Shown: positions 50,950 to 60,541, counted from the stretch's first letter. The stretch: 64,000 nt of DNA from Aequorivita aquimaris (GCF_001573155.1 NZ_JRWG01000007.1:1-64000); one strand, 5' to 3'. The notes: generated from the letters alone by a model not told the origin. Numbers and translations are program-made.

Positions 50950-52707
50950 ATGAAAGAATTAAAGTATCTCAACAAATATTTTCTAAAATATAAAGGGCGG
51001 CTGCTATTAGGTGTGTTCATCACTATTATTGCAACCGTTTTTAAGCTCGTTGTTCCTATGAAAGTGGGCGATTCATTGACTTCGGTCAAACAATATATGA
51101 ATGGTGAAATTGCGGATATCGGTATTGTAGAACACGAGTTGCTTATTAACATTTTATTGCTTTTAGGCGCTGCGCTGCTATCTGCGCTATTCACTTTTAT
51201 GATGCGGCAGACCTTTATTGTGGTATCCCGATATGTGGAATACGACCTCAAAAACGAAATTTTTCAACATTACGAAAAACTCTCTTTAGGCTTTTACAAA
51301 CAGAACCGCACGGGCGATTTGATGAACCGCATCAGCGAGGATGTTTCCAAAGTACGCATGTACGTGGGCCCAGCGCTAATGTATAGCATTACTACCTTAA
51401 CGCTTTTCGTGGTTGTAATCAGCTATATGTTTTACAAGGCTCCCATCTTAACTTTATATGCAATAGCGCCATTGCCTATTCTTTCACTTGCAATTTATAG
51501 GTTGAGTGTGCTTATCAATCAACGCACAACCATTGTACAGCAGTATCTTTCAAAACTCACCACCTTCACACAGGAAAGTTTTAGCGGGATTGCGGTAATA
51601 AAGGCCTACGGAATAGAGCCACGTACCAACGCCAATTTTGAAGAACTCGCCGAGGGTAGCAAAGTGAAGAACATAGATCTCGCAAAGGTGCAGGCCCTGT
51701 TTTTTCCTTTGATGATTTTACTCATCGGCATTAGCAATATACTCGTAATTTATATAGGCGGAACACGCTACATAAACGGCCAGATTGCCGAATTTGGAAC
51801 CATTGTTGAATTTTTGATTTATGTGAATATGCTTACTTGGCCCGTTGCCGTAGTTGGCTGGGTTACCTCCATGGTGCAACAGGCAGAGGCTTCACAAAAA
51901 CGAATCAACGAATTTTTGGAGACTGAACCTTCCATCGAGAATTTAGTGGCAGAAAATACTCCGATTGGGGGAAATATTGAATTCGACCATTTATCATTTA
52001 CCTACCCAGACACAGGGATTACGGCGCTAAAGGATGTCTCCTTTACAGTAAAACCCGGTGAAACTTTGGCGATTGTTGGAAACACAGGTTCGGGAAAATC
52101 GACGATTTTGGAATTGATAGGAAGACTTTACGATGTAGAGGAAGGGATGCTGAAAATAGACAATACGCCCATCCGTCAGTTAAATTTGGATGATTTGCGC
52201 AATAGCATTGGCTACGTGCCCCAAGATGCTTTTCTTTTCAGTGATACGCTTCGCAACAACATTCGCTTTGGGAAAGAGGACGCTTCGGAAGAAGAGGTGA
52301 TTGAAGCTGCGAAAAACGCCGCCGTGCATAAAAATATCATCGGCTTTGCCAAAGGGTACGACACCGTGTTGGGCGAGCGCGGCATTACCTTGAGCGGAGG
52401 CCAAAAACAACGCGTTTCCATTGCCCGCGCCATTATTAAAAACCCACAGATACTTCTTTTTGACGATTGTCTTTCAGCGGTTGATACAGAAACTGAAGAA
52501 GAAATACTCCAAAACCTCCATAAAATTTCAGAAAACAAAACCACGATTATCGTGAGCCACCGTATATCTTCGGTAAAAAATGCCGATAAAATAATTGTGC
52601 TGGAAGACGGAAAAATCATACAGCAGGGCACGCACAATAAATTGGTGAACAGCGAAGGCTACTACAAGGAACTTTACGCGAAACAACTTTTGGAAAAAGA
52701 AATGTAA
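50950..52707 (+). CDS. ABC exporter, fused permease and ATPase
   Basis: 585 residues. Six membrane segments (residues ~15-310) are followed by an ATPase with Walker A VGNTGSGKST, signature LSGGQKQRVSIA, Walker B ILLFDDCLSAVD and the switch His in IIVSHRISSV. It is the MsbA/MDR-like type that works as a dimer, exporting lipid or drug. The conserved Glu after Walker B (normally D-E) reads DDC, so the second residue is Asp and the catalytic Glu is replaced. No partner half-transporter gene is adjacent. Confidence 0.9.
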   Translation: MKELKYLNKYFLKYKGRLLLGVFITIIATVFKLVVPMKVGDSLTSVKQYMNGEIADIGIVEHELLINILLLLGAALLSALFTFMMRQTFIVVSRYVEYDLKNEIFQHYEKLSLGFYKQNRTGDLMNRISEDVSKVRMYVGPALMYSITTLTLFVVVISYMFYKAPILTLYAIAPLPILSLAIYRLSVLINQRTTIVQQYLSKLTTFTQESFSGIAVIKAYGIEPRTNANFEELAEGSKVKNIDLAKVQALFFPLMILLIGISNILVIYIGGTRYINGQIAEFGTIVEFLIYVNMLTWPVAVVGWVTSMVQQAEASQKRINEFLETEPSIENLVAENTPIGGNIEFDHLSFTYPDTGITALKDVSFTVKPGETLAIVGNTGSGKSTILELIGRLYDVEEGMLKIDNTPIRQLNLDDLRNSIGYVPQDAFLFSDTLRNNIRFGKEDASEEEVIEAAKNAAVHKNIIGFAKGYDTVLGERGITLSGGQKQRVSIARAIIKNPQILLFDDCLSAVDTETEEEILQNLHKISENKTTIIVSHRISSVKNADKIIVLEDGKIIQQGTHNKLVNSEGYYKELYAKQLLEKEM

Positions 52708-52773
52708 ATTTTACTTTGGCTGGTTTGGATTTTTTTTGGATTTTTGGCAAAACGTTAGCAAAAAACAGAAATT

Positions 52774-53169
52774 ATGAGTGACCACTATACGATGGAGCAA
52801 GAAGAGATTTTTTCAAAAGTAATGCGCGCGGGAAGACGCACCTATTTTTTTGACGTAAGGTCCACAAAGGCAGGCGATTTCTACCTTACCATTACCGAAA
52901 GCAAAAAATTTACAAATGATGATGGTTCCTACCATTACAAAAAGCACAAAATTTATCTTTACAAAGAGGATTTCAGCGAGTTTAAGGACAACCTTGAGGA
53001 AATGATAAATTACGTAATCGACGAAAAAGGTGAAGAGGTTATAAGCGAGCGCCACCAAAAAGATTATAAAAAAGAAACCGATGACGTTGCGGCCACTGCT
53101 GAAAAGGCTTCAGAAAACGGGCAACCGGACACCAGCAACTTTACCGATATTGAATTTGACGATATATAA
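52774..53169 (+). CDS. DUF3276-family PUR-domain protein
   Basis: 131 residues of the DUF3276 family, structurally a PUR repeat (single-stranded nucleic-acid binding fold), known mainly from Bacteroidetes and spirochaetes. The fold is seen in EEIFSKVMRAGRRTYFFDVRSTKAGDFYLTITESKKF and HKIYLYKEDFSEFKDNLEEMINYVI. An acidic tail ending NFTDIEFDDI follows, as in other members. The role (RNA or DNA binding) is inferred from the fold. Confidence 0.88.
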   Translation: MSDHYTMEQEEIFSKVMRAGRRTYFFDVRSTKAGDFYLTITESKKFTNDDGSYHYKKHKIYLYKEDFSEFKDNLEEMINYVIDEKGEEVISERHQKDYKKETDDVAATAEKASENGQPDTSNFTDIEFDDI

Positions 53170-53190
53170 GTTTCAAACTTTTAAAAATAG

Positions 53191-53226
53191 AACCGGCACG
53201 GTCAAAAACCGCTGCCGGTTTTTTAT
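53191..53226 (+). terminator. intrinsic terminator after the DUF3276 gene
   Basis: AACCGGCA (53191-53198) pairs with TGCCGGTT (53213-53220), inner CGGT/ACCG continues the stem, and a T-run follows to 53224. Confidence 0.85.
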
Positions 53227-53286
53227 TTCAGAAGCTCAAATACTTTGCTTATTTTTCAGGAATAAAACTTTTTCCCAGCTACTTTT

Positions 53287-54882
53287 ATGGTAAACAAACT
53301 GTACCAACCCTACAAACCAAATCTGGATTTTTCGGGGCTGGACCATATTGTGATTGGAAGCGGAATGGGCGGGCTCACCGTTGCAACCTGGCTTGCAAAG
53401 GCCGGAAAAAAAGTGGCAATTTTTGAACGCCACTACGTCCCCGGCGGTTTCACACACAGCTTTAAACGCAAGGATGGCTTTCAGTGGGATGTTGGCGTGC
53501 ATTACGTGGGCAATATGGCAGAAGGGTCTTCATTACGCGGTTTTTTCGACTTTTTGACGGATGGAAATTTGCAGTGGGAAACGATGGGCGAAGTGTACGA
53601 TGTGGCAAATATTGATGGCACGGAATATCTTTTTAAAGCCGGAAAGGAAAATTTCAGAAAACAATTTCTCGCCTATTTTCCCAAAGAGGAAATGGCAATT
53701 GACAGCTATCTTTCCCTGATTGAAAAAACAAACAAGCGCGGCGGTGCCTTCTTCTTCGAAAAAATTTTTGAGCCGTGGTTCAGTAAATCGGTCGGTTGGA
53801 TTTTCAGAAAAAGATATTCCAAATTTTCCCAAAAAACCACTTGGGAGGTTTTAAATGAACTCACCAAAAACGAGCGGTTGATTGCCGTACTCTGCGCCCA
53901 ATGTGGCAATTACGGCCTGTCGCCAAAAAATAGCAGTTTTGCGGCGCATGCGATGGTGATTGGCCATTTTTTGGAAGGCGGCTACTACCCTATCGGCGGC
54001 GCCGACCATATTTGTGAAAAAACTTTGGAAGTCTTTACAGCGCACGGCGGCAAGATTTTTATAAACGCCGACGTCACCAAAATCGTTACCGAAAATCATA
54101 AGGTGAAAGGAATTGAGCTTGGCGAAAAATTCATTGCCTGCCAAAGCGTGATAAGCAATGTGGGCGTAAACAACACCTTCAATTATTTGCTTTCTGAAAC
54201 TGATAGAAAGGTTTGCAATTTCAATCTAAAAAATGTGCAACCTGCCAGCGCACACATCTGTTTATATCTTGGGCTGAACAAATCAAGCGAGGCCCTCAAC
54301 CTTCCGAAACACAATCTTTGGTATTACAAACACGACGGCATTGACGCAATTTTTGACAAAGCTACTTTGGAAAATGCGCCGGAAAATTTTGCATACATCT
54401 CCTTCCCTTCCGCAAAAGACCCCAATTGGGAAACCCAAAATCCGGGGACGGCGACAATCCAAGCAATTTCCGTGGGTAATATGGATTGGTTTGAAGCCTA
54501 TAAAGATTCAAACTGGATGAAACGCGGGGAGGAATACCTTCAACTAAAAAAGAATTTTGAAACCGAAATGCTAAAGGTGCTCTACAAGATTTTTCCCCAG
54601 ATTGAAGGAACCATTGTGGCTTCCGAAGTTTCAACCCCGCTTTCCACAGAAAATTTCACCAATTATAAAAGTGGCGAAATTTACGGTTTGGCACATTCGC
54701 CAGAACGATTTGCGCTTCCATTTTTAAGACCGAAAACTAAAATAAAAGGTCTTTTCTTAGCAGGCCAGGATATCACCTTAGTTGGTGTGGCGGGCGCGAT
54801 GCTTTCGGGTTTGTTGTGCGCAACCGCCATTTTAAAGTTTGGTTCGTGGAAAATTTTTCGGGAAATTAAAAGCAGGCAATAA
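53287..54882 (+). CDS. FAD-dependent oxidoreductase of the RetSat/CrtI superfamily
   Basis: 531 residues. Dinucleotide fold DHIVIGSGMGGLTVATWLAKAGKKVAIFERHYVPGGFTHSF, then GFQWDVGVHYVG and the C-terminal FAD block GLFLAGQDITLVGVAGAMLSG. It resembles all-trans-retinol 13,14-reductase and carotenoid isomerase/desaturase relatives more than CrtI itself. The substrate is unknown; a carotenoid or related polyene is possible, though the gene is 32 kb from the crt cluster. Its end is 40 bases before the MscS gene. Confidence 0.85.
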   Translation: MVNKLYQPYKPNLDFSGLDHIVIGSGMGGLTVATWLAKAGKKVAIFERHYVPGGFTHSFKRKDGFQWDVGVHYVGNMAEGSSLRGFFDFLTDGNLQWETMGEVYDVANIDGTEYLFKAGKENFRKQFLAYFPKEEMAIDSYLSLIEKTNKRGGAFFFEKIFEPWFSKSVGWIFRKRYSKFSQKTTWEVLNELTKNERLIAVLCAQCGNYGLSPKNSSFAAHAMVIGHFLEGGYYPIGGADHICEKTLEVFTAHGGKIFINADVTKIVTENHKVKGIELGEKFIACQSVISNVGVNNTFNYLLSETDRKVCNFNLKNVQPASAHICLYLGLNKSSEALNLPKHNLWYYKHDGIDAIFDKATLENAPENFAYISFPSAKDPNWETQNPGTATIQAISVGNMDWFEAYKDSNWMKRGEEYLQLKKNFETEMLKVLYKIFPQIEGTIVASEVSTPLSTENFTNYKSGEIYGLAHSPERFALPFLRPKTKIKGLFLAGQDITLVGVAGAMLSGLLCATAILKFGSWKIFREIKSRQ

Positions 54883-54922
54883 TCAATTAGTTTTTAATTA
54901 CTTTAGCCCAAAATTTCAGCCT

Positions 54923-56800
54923 ATGGAACGCTTAAAAATTGGTTTGGCAATTCTGGCAATTGCTTTCTCCGCATCTTTTGGTTTTTCCCAAGAAGACTCT
55001 ACCTCGGTAAAAGCGGATTCCCTGAATATCGTGCTATTGGAAAACTATAACAAACGCTTGGCTGAGATAGAACGCCAGCGAGTAGCCGATTCCATCAAAA
55101 AAAGTGAACTTGAGGCCGAACTGAGCGCCCTAAAAACCACGGACAACCTTAAAAAAGAAGAGTTGCAGGCACAGCTTATTGCCCTGAATGAAAAGGAAAT
55201 AAGACGGCTTGAAGACAAAAAGATAAAAATTGACTCTTTAAAAAAGGTTACCAAAGGCTTTCCGGTTTTTGGCTTTTTTAACGATACTCTTTTCGTGCTC
55301 TACTCAAAATTGGGCAGTTTTTCACCCAAAGACCGGGCAGAAGCTATAAACAGGCGTATAGACAAGCTTACCGATAATTTCAATTTTGATGAAACGTCCC
55401 TTGAAATCCAAAAGTCTGAAAACGAGGTGGATATCGTTTTTGGCGACCAAACCATAATGACCGTTATTGAGAACGATGCCCTGTGGAACGACACCACAAA
55501 AGAGGCCCTGGCCAAAGAATACAAGGATAAAATAAGTGCGGCCGTTTTAAAGTATAAGGATGAAACCAACTTATTCAACCTTGCTAAAAAAATAGGGCTG
55601 GCAATTTTGGTTTTGTTGATTATTGCCGCTCTGGTCAAGTATATTTCAAAGTTCTTTGCTTGGACGGCCATAAAAATTGAACTGCAGGAAGACAAAAGAA
55701 TCAAAGGAGTGCAAATAAAAAATTACACCCTGTTTGATGCCAAAAGACAGATAAACGCTCTCTTAATACTGAACCGAATTCTGAAATGGATTGTCATAAT
55801 TACGGCTATATACATTGCGCTTCCCATTCTATTTGGCATATTTCCCTGGACCGAACATTTTGCCGGCACCCTTATCGGTTACATTCTCAATCCGGTAAAA
55901 GGCATATTGACATCGTTTTGGAATTACCTGCCCAACCTTATTACGATAATCGTAATTGTCTTGGTTTTCAGATATATTCAACGGGGAATACGTTTCTTAA
56001 AGGACGAAATAGCCCGCGGCAATCTTCAAATCAACGGTTTTTATCCCGATTGGGCGGAACCTACCTATCAAATAGTACGCATTCTGCTGATTGCCTTTAT
56101 GTTCGTTGTTTTATTCCCCTATTTACCGGGAAGTGATTCTCCCGTATTTCAAGGGGTTTCCGTGTTTTTGGGTTTTCTGTTTACCTTCGGCTCGGCAGGT
56201 TCATTGTCAAACATTATCGCTGGCTTGATTTTGACCTATATGCGTCTTTTTACAATTGGCGACAGGGTGAAAATTGGCGATGTATCGGGCGACGTGATTG
56301 AGAAATCAGTCCTGGTAACTCGTATTAGAACTCCTTTCAACGAAATTATCTCCATTCCAAATTCCACTGTTATGAACAGCCATACCATAAACTACAGCAG
56401 TGACGCACAGGAAAAAGGGCTTATAATACATAGCACGGTTACCATAGGATACGACGTTCCGTGGCAGGATGTACATACCGCTTTAATAGATGCTGCCCTA
56501 CGGACCGAGCTTGTTTTAAAGGAACCCTCCCCTTTTGTTTTTCAGACCAGTCTGGATGATTTTTATGTAGCCTATGAAATTCACGCCCACGTACGCGAAG
56601 CGAATAGGCAGGGCCTTATTTATTCGGTACTCCATCAAAATATTCAGGACGTTTTTAACGAGCGTGGTATTGAGATTATGTCTCCGCATTATCGTGCCGC
56701 ACGCGATGGCAATGAGACCACCATTCCCTCAAGCTATAGACCGAAGGATTATAAAGCGCCCAGTTTTAATGTGAAGACAAAAAAAACAGACAGAGCGTAA
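54923..56800 (+). CDS. MscS-family mechanosensitive channel with extended N-terminus
   Basis: 625 residues from the ATG at 54923; an earlier reading-frame extension would overlap the previous gene and gives no signal peptide. Signal peptide MERLKIGLAILAIAFSASFGFSQ, then a periplasmic coiled-coil domain (residues ~45-130), four to five membrane segments and the MscS pore/vestibule (GFLFTFGSAGSLSNIIAGLILTYMRLFTIGDRVKIGDVSGDVIE and IPNSTVMNSHTINYSS). It is a larger member of the family than E. coli MscS (286). It releases solutes on osmotic downshock. Confidence 0.9.
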   Translation: MERLKIGLAILAIAFSASFGFSQEDSTSVKADSLNIVLLENYNKRLAEIERQRVADSIKKSELEAELSALKTTDNLKKEELQAQLIALNEKEIRRLEDKKIKIDSLKKVTKGFPVFGFFNDTLFVLYSKLGSFSPKDRAEAINRRIDKLTDNFNFDETSLEIQKSENEVDIVFGDQTIMTVIENDALWNDTTKEALAKEYKDKISAAVLKYKDETNLFNLAKKIGLAILVLLIIAALVKYISKFFAWTAIKIELQEDKRIKGVQIKNYTLFDAKRQINALLILNRILKWIVIITAIYIALPILFGIFPWTEHFAGTLIGYILNPVKGILTSFWNYLPNLITIIVIVLVFRYIQRGIRFLKDEIARGNLQINGFYPDWAEPTYQIVRILLIAFMFVVLFPYLPGSDSPVFQGVSVFLGFLFTFGSAGSLSNIIAGLILTYMRLFTIGDRVKIGDVSGDVIEKSVLVTRIRTPFNEIISIPNSTVMNSHTINYSSDAQEKGLIIHSTVTIGYDVPWQDVHTALIDAALRTELVLKEPSPFVFQTSLDDFYVAYEIHAHVREANRQGLIYSVLHQNIQDVFNERGIEIMSPHYRAARDGNETTIPSSYRPKDYKAPSFNVKTKKTDRA

Positions 56801-56849
56801 CTACTTTCTTCCACTGAACAATAGAAGGGTCTGTCTATTTTGAAAACCG

Positions 56850-56857
56850 TATATTTG
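56850..56857 (+). promoter_or_regulatory. SulP gene -7 box
   Basis: TATATTTG followed by CCGCC, 21 bases before the ATG at 56878. No matching -33. Confidence 0.5.
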
Positions 56858-56877
56858 CCGCCTTTAAAAAAAACCAA

Positions 56878-58497
56878 ATGCTTGCAAAATACCTTTTATC
56901 CTTCACACAAAACCCAAAAAACGATATCCTTTCCGGCCTTACCGTAGCCTTGGCTTTGGTGCCCGAGGCTGTTGCCTTTGCCTTTGTTGCGGGCATTGAC
57001 CCCTTAGTAGGGCTTTACGGCGCCTTTATTATGGGAATAGTAACCGCCCTCTTCGGGGGTCGTCCGGGAATGATTTCCGGAGCAACGGGCGCAATGGCGG
57101 TAGTGATGGTCCATTTAATCCAAAAAGGAAACGAAGTAGGCCTAACCTTGGCTGAACCCGTGGAATACCTAGGCTTGCAGTGGCTTTTTATCACGCTTCT
57201 TTTTGTGGGCGCCATTCAAATTATGGCCGGGGTTTTTAGATTGGGAAAATTTGTTCGGCTCATTCCACATCCTGTAATGATGGGGTTTGTAAACGGATTG
57301 GCAATTGTAATTTTTCTTTCGCAATTAGGGCTATTTAAGGAAAGCCGTGGCACCGTGCCACAATGGCTTACAGGACCGGATTTGTGGGTGATGCTGGCAT
57401 TGGTTGGGCTAACGATGGGCATTATGTTCGGCTTGCCGAAACTTACCAAAAAACTTCCGGCCGCCTTAATCGCCATTATTGTCGTGGCGTGTATAACCAT
57501 CTTCGGAAATCTTGACGTAAGTACTGTGGGGTCTTTCATCCGAGATGGCGGTGGAAGTGGACTAAAAGGCTCTCTCCCTGTTTTTCAAACCCAAATTTTT
57601 AGTTTTATAGAAACCATAAATGGGCATTGGGATTTAATACTTTCAACCGCATTTTTATTGGCAGCTGTTGGCTTGATTGAATCTTTGATGACCTTAAATT
57701 TAATAGACGAAATGACCGAAACCCGCGGAAGCGGCAACCGCGAATGTGTTGCACAGGGCGGGGCAAATATCCTAAACGGATTTTTCGGCGGAATGGGTGG
57801 TTGCGCCATGATCGGGCAATCCATCATCAACGTGAGCTCTGGCGGTCGTGGTAGGCTTTCGGGTGCTACGGCAGCAATTGCGCTTTTGTGTTTCGTGCTT
57901 TTCGGCGCACCATTAATAGAACAAATTCCTATCGCCGCTTTGGTGGGCGTTATGTTTATGGTGGTAATTGGCACTTTTGCGTGGAGCAGTTTTCGGATTC
58001 TTCATAAAATTCCGCTTTCAGATGCCATTGTTTTAATTACCGTTTCGGCAGTAACTGTTTGGCAGGATTTGGCCATTGCGGTGTTTGTAGGTGTAATTAT
58101 GAGCGCGCTTGTGTTTGCATGGAAAAGCGCCACGATGATTCGCGCCCGAAAGCGGATTAAAGAAGACGGAACAAAAGTTTACGAAATCTGGGGGCCCTTG
58201 TTCTTTGGTTCCACTACAGCATTCAACAGTAAATTTGATGTTTCCACCGACCCCGATTCTGTTGAAATTGATTTTATAGAATCAAAAATTTCAGACCATT
58301 CGGGAGTTGAAGCGGTGCGAAACATTGCAAATAAATATTTGAACAGCGGGAAGCAAATCAAGCTAACACACCTGAGCCCAGATTGCAAAGCACTTCTATT
58401 AAAATGGAACCCAGAGTTTGAAACCATTATTGAGGATTCCATTGAAGATCCGCGCTATTATGTGGTTACTGATACTTTGGATGCCGAAGTTTCTTAA
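56878..58497 (+). CDS. SulP-family anion transporter with STAS domain
   Basis: 539 residues. The membrane part of the SulP family starts DILSGLTVALALVPEAVAFAFVAGIDPLVGLYGAFI, with GGRPGMISGATGAMAVVM. A C-terminal STAS domain (residues ~445-530, SVEIDFIESKISDHSGVEAVRNIA) follows. The carried anion (sulfate, bicarbonate or other) is not determined. Its stop directly abuts that of the convergent lipoprotein gene, with no terminator between. Confidence 0.93.
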   Translation: MLAKYLLSFTQNPKNDILSGLTVALALVPEAVAFAFVAGIDPLVGLYGAFIMGIVTALFGGRPGMISGATGAMAVVMVHLIQKGNEVGLTLAEPVEYLGLQWLFITLLFVGAIQIMAGVFRLGKFVRLIPHPVMMGFVNGLAIVIFLSQLGLFKESRGTVPQWLTGPDLWVMLALVGLTMGIMFGLPKLTKKLPAALIAIIVVACITIFGNLDVSTVGSFIRDGGGSGLKGSLPVFQTQIFSFIETINGHWDLILSTAFLLAAVGLIESLMTLNLIDEMTETRGSGNRECVAQGGANILNGFFGGMGGCAMIGQSIINVSSGGRGRLSGATAAIALLCFVLFGAPLIEQIPIAALVGVMFMVVIGTFAWSSFRILHKIPLSDAIVLITVSAVTVWQDLAIAVFVGVIMSALVFAWKSATMIRARKRIKEDGTKVYEIWGPLFFGSTTAFNSKFDVSTDPDSVEIDFIESKISDHSGVEAVRNIANKYLNSGKQIKLTHLSPDCKALLLKWNPEFETIIEDSIEDPRYYVVTDTLDAEVS

Positions 58498-59007
58498 TCA
58501 ATTTTTTCTGGAAAAGTGAAAATCAACCTTTTTTGATTCGCCATTTACAGTCCCTTCAATCCAAGCATGCAGTGAATCTTTCGCTGGAGTTGAATAGGTA
58601 ATGCGCTGCGGAAAATCGTTTGATTTATTTTCAAAGGCAACTTGTCCATTTTCCAAAGAAATCATCTTGAAAGTAACCGGTTTTGAATCGTTTTGATTTG
58701 CGGTTGCAACCGTTAATAATAAATTTCCAAACTTTTCTTCAAGAGCCATCGTTTCTGCAAAAACTATTTCCTTTTTATTCATCTCCACAAAACTATAAGC
58801 CGTAAAGGTACTGTCGTTTTCCTGCGACCAGGTTTCTTGGGAATATTCCTCGTCGTTCTCGTTCACCCAAGTTCCTAACAGCCACTGCAATTGCTCAATT
58901 TGCTCAAACTTACCGGAAGTAATTTCAGTTTTGGATTTTTCTTCGGAATTGTTTTTACAGGAATTTAAAAATAATGGAAGGGCTAAAAATAATAGGAGTT
59001 TCTTCAT
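58498..59007 (-). CDS. DUF6265-like lipoprotein
   Basis: 169 residues with lipobox FLNSCKNN. The mature part has LQWLLGTWVNENDEEYSQETWSQENDSTF and RITYSTPAKDSLHAWIEG, a calycin-like pattern of the DUF6265 group (lipocalin-like small lipoproteins). Function unknown. Convergent on SulP. Confidence 0.78.
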   Translation of the reverse strand: MKKLLLFLALPLFLNSCKNNSEEKSKTEITSGKFEQIEQLQWLLGTWVNENDEEYSQETWSQENDSTFTAYSFVEMNKKEIVFAETMALEEKFGNLLLTVATANQNDSKPVTFKMISLENGQVAFENKSNDFPQRITYSTPAKDSLHAWIEGTVNGESKKVDFHFSRKN

Positions 59008-59052
59008 AATTGACAGCTTTGTTTTGGCGAAGGTATCACAAAAAACAATTAA

Positions 59053-59391
59053 TCATAGAATTCTTAGACCATTCCGTACTTCTTTTCCGGGCTGCAAGAG
59101 CGTTACATCTTTACCCTCCACAGCGCCCAAAACAAGACATTCGCTCATAAAATTGGCAATCTGTTTCTTCGGAAAATTTACCACGGCAACCACTTGTTTG
59201 CCAAGCAATTCTTTTTTTGAATAAAGTGAAGTAATCTGCGCCGAAGTTTTCCGTTGCCCAAATTCACTTCCAAAATCTATTAAAAGTTGGTAGGAAGGGT
59301 TTCGTGCTTCGGGAAAATCATTGGCTTCAATAATAGTACCCACGCGCATTTCGACCTTTTCAAAATCAGACCAGGATAAATTATTCGTCAT
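59053..59391 (-). CDS. tRNA-binding-domain protein (CsaA-like)
   Basis: 112 residues, one OB-fold tRNA-binding domain. WSDFEKVEMRVGTIIEAN, then GKQVVAVVNFPKKQIANFMSECLVLGA, the same core as B. subtilis CsaA and the C-domain of MetRS. It may bind tRNA or act as an export-related chaperone. It overlaps the upstream gene by 11 bases. Confidence 0.9.
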   Translation of the reverse strand: MTNNLSWSDFEKVEMRVGTIIEANDFPEARNPSYQLLIDFGSEFGQRKTSAQITSLYSKKELLGKQVVAVVNFPKKQIANFMSECLVLGAVEGKDVTLLQPGKEVRNGLRIL

Positions 59392-59692
59392 GATGCAACT
59401 TTAACTTCTGAATCATTTCTGGTGAAACTTCACCTTGGTCAGCGCCATAGGCATCAACCAATAAGCCTTTAATGCCATCGTTCGTTTCTATTAAGTAAAG
59501 GATGGTGTTGTCGCCGGGATTGGTCATTCCCTCAAAACGGTAGAACTTTACAACGTCCAATTCGCCAGCCTTCCATTTCTTTTTAAGGTTTTTGGATTCT
59601 ATGCCCTCGCCCACAAGGTTAAAGTCTTCTGTATAGCCGTGTTTTTGCAAATCTGCGATTGCCACGGAGAGCGATGAATATGAGTTTTTCAT
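59381..59692 (-). CDS. small conserved protein of unknown function
   Basis: 103 residues from the ATG at 59692 (MKNSYSSLSVAIADLQKHGY); a longer frame to 59779 gives extra residues that do not resemble the family. Acidic-rich, with FYRFEGMTNPGDNTILYLIETNDGIKGLLVDAYG. Relatives in Flavobacteria carry the name phosphoribosylpyrophosphate synthetase, but the protein is far too short for that enzyme and has none of its motifs. Translated with the CsaA-like gene. Confidence 0.78.
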   Translation of the reverse strand: MKNSYSSLSVAIADLQKHGYTEDFNLVGEGIESKNLKKKWKAGELDVVKFYRFEGMTNPGDNTILYLIETNDGIKGLLVDAYGADQGEVSPEMIQKLKLHHDE

Positions 59693-59786
59693 AATTTTTG
59701 GTTTAGATTTTAAAGTTAAAGGAGATAATTTGCAACTGCAAAGTTTTATAGTTTCTTTAGGAAAATCAGTATGCAGCAAGTCCGTA

Positions 59787-59862
59787 GGCTCGCGATTTAT
59801 CGCGCGCCAATATTATTATTCAAAATAAAAAAACTTTGCGCCTTTGCGCCTTTGCGAGAGAA
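59787..59862. repeat. two dispersed-repeat fragments in the 59693-59915 gap
   Basis: CGCGA-TTTA-TCGCG (59791-59804) is a perfect 5-bp inverted repeat in GGCTCGCGATTTATCGCGCG. Further on ACTTTGCGCC-TTTGCGCC-TTTGCG (about 59834-59860) repeats the unit TTTGCGCC. Both recall short elements common in Bacteroidetes intergenic DNA. No other feature is seen in this gap. Confidence 0.5.
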
Positions 59863-59915
59863 TTCACAAAATCGTAACTTTAAAAATATTTTCACACCAC
59901 TACTGAAAAGAAAAA

Positions 59916-60473
59916 ATGGCCAGAACAGAATCCAAAATGCTTCCATTGGGAACGCAAGCCCCCGATTTTACATTGATTGACGCAGTAACCAACAATGCCG
60001 TTTCCTTAAAGGACGTGCGCGGCGAAAAGGGCACGGTAGTGATGTTTATCTGCAATCACTGCCCGTTTGTGAAACATGTAAATGACGAACTGGTGCGTAT
60101 TTGCAACGATTATCGGGTAACCGGCTTTGGATTTGTGGGCATAAACAGTAACGATATTATCAAATATCCCGAGGATTCCCCTGCCGAAATGTGGCGAACT
60201 GCGCGCAGGCACAGTTACCCTTTTCCATATTTATATGATGAAACACAAGAGGTAGCGAAAGCCTACGACGCAGCCTGCACACCGGATTTCTATCTTTTTG
60301 ATGATGAACTGAAACTGGTTTACAGAGGCCAATTGGACAACAGCCGTCCCGGGAACGGTATTCCCGTAAACGGTAGAGACCTCAGGGAAGCGCTGGATAA
60401 TATCCTAAACAACAATCCGCAGAGGAAGGATCAAAAACCGAGTATTGGGTGTAATATTAAGTGGAAGGAATAA
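59916..60473 (+). CDS. thioredoxin-fold protein, AhpC/TSA-type
   Basis: 185 residues without signal peptide. AhpC/TSA/redoxin fold: LGTQAPDFTLIDAVTNNAVSLKD and VVMFICNHCPFVKHVNDEL, which has CNHC in place of the usual peroxidatic/thioredoxin motif, then AAFT-like ACTPDFYLFD and YRGQLDNSRPG. This is the small family of thioredoxin-like proteins with CxxC-P. Role: thiol redox, target unknown. Confidence 0.88.
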   Translation: MARTESKMLPLGTQAPDFTLIDAVTNNAVSLKDVRGEKGTVVMFICNHCPFVKHVNDELVRICNDYRVTGFGFVGINSNDIIKYPEDSPAEMWRTARRHSYPFPYLYDETQEVAKAYDAACTPDFYLFDDELKLVYRGQLDNSRPGNGIPVNGRDLREALDNILNNNPQRKDQKPSIGCNIKWKE

Positions 60474-60493
60474 ATTCGGGATTCTTTAATTGG

Positions 60494-60540
60494 GGATTCG
60501 GGGTTCGAATTCACAAATCCCGAATCCCGAATCCCGAATC
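60494..60540. repeat. CCCGAAT microrepeat cluster
   Basis: The plus strand ends with AATCCCG repeated in tandem (60517-60540) after GGATTCGGGG. The arms GGATTCGGG (60494-60502) and CCCGAATCC (60519-60527) pair as an imperfect terminator-like hairpin between two convergent genes. There is no T-run. A related stretch (AACAAATCCCGAATT) occurs before crtZ. Confidence 0.5.
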
Positions 60541-60541
60541 A

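Noticed and set aside
59771-59980. 69-residue open frame (plus strand) across the 59.8-kb repeats
   Set aside because: It encodes repeat units and its end overlaps the true thioredoxin-fold gene in another frame.
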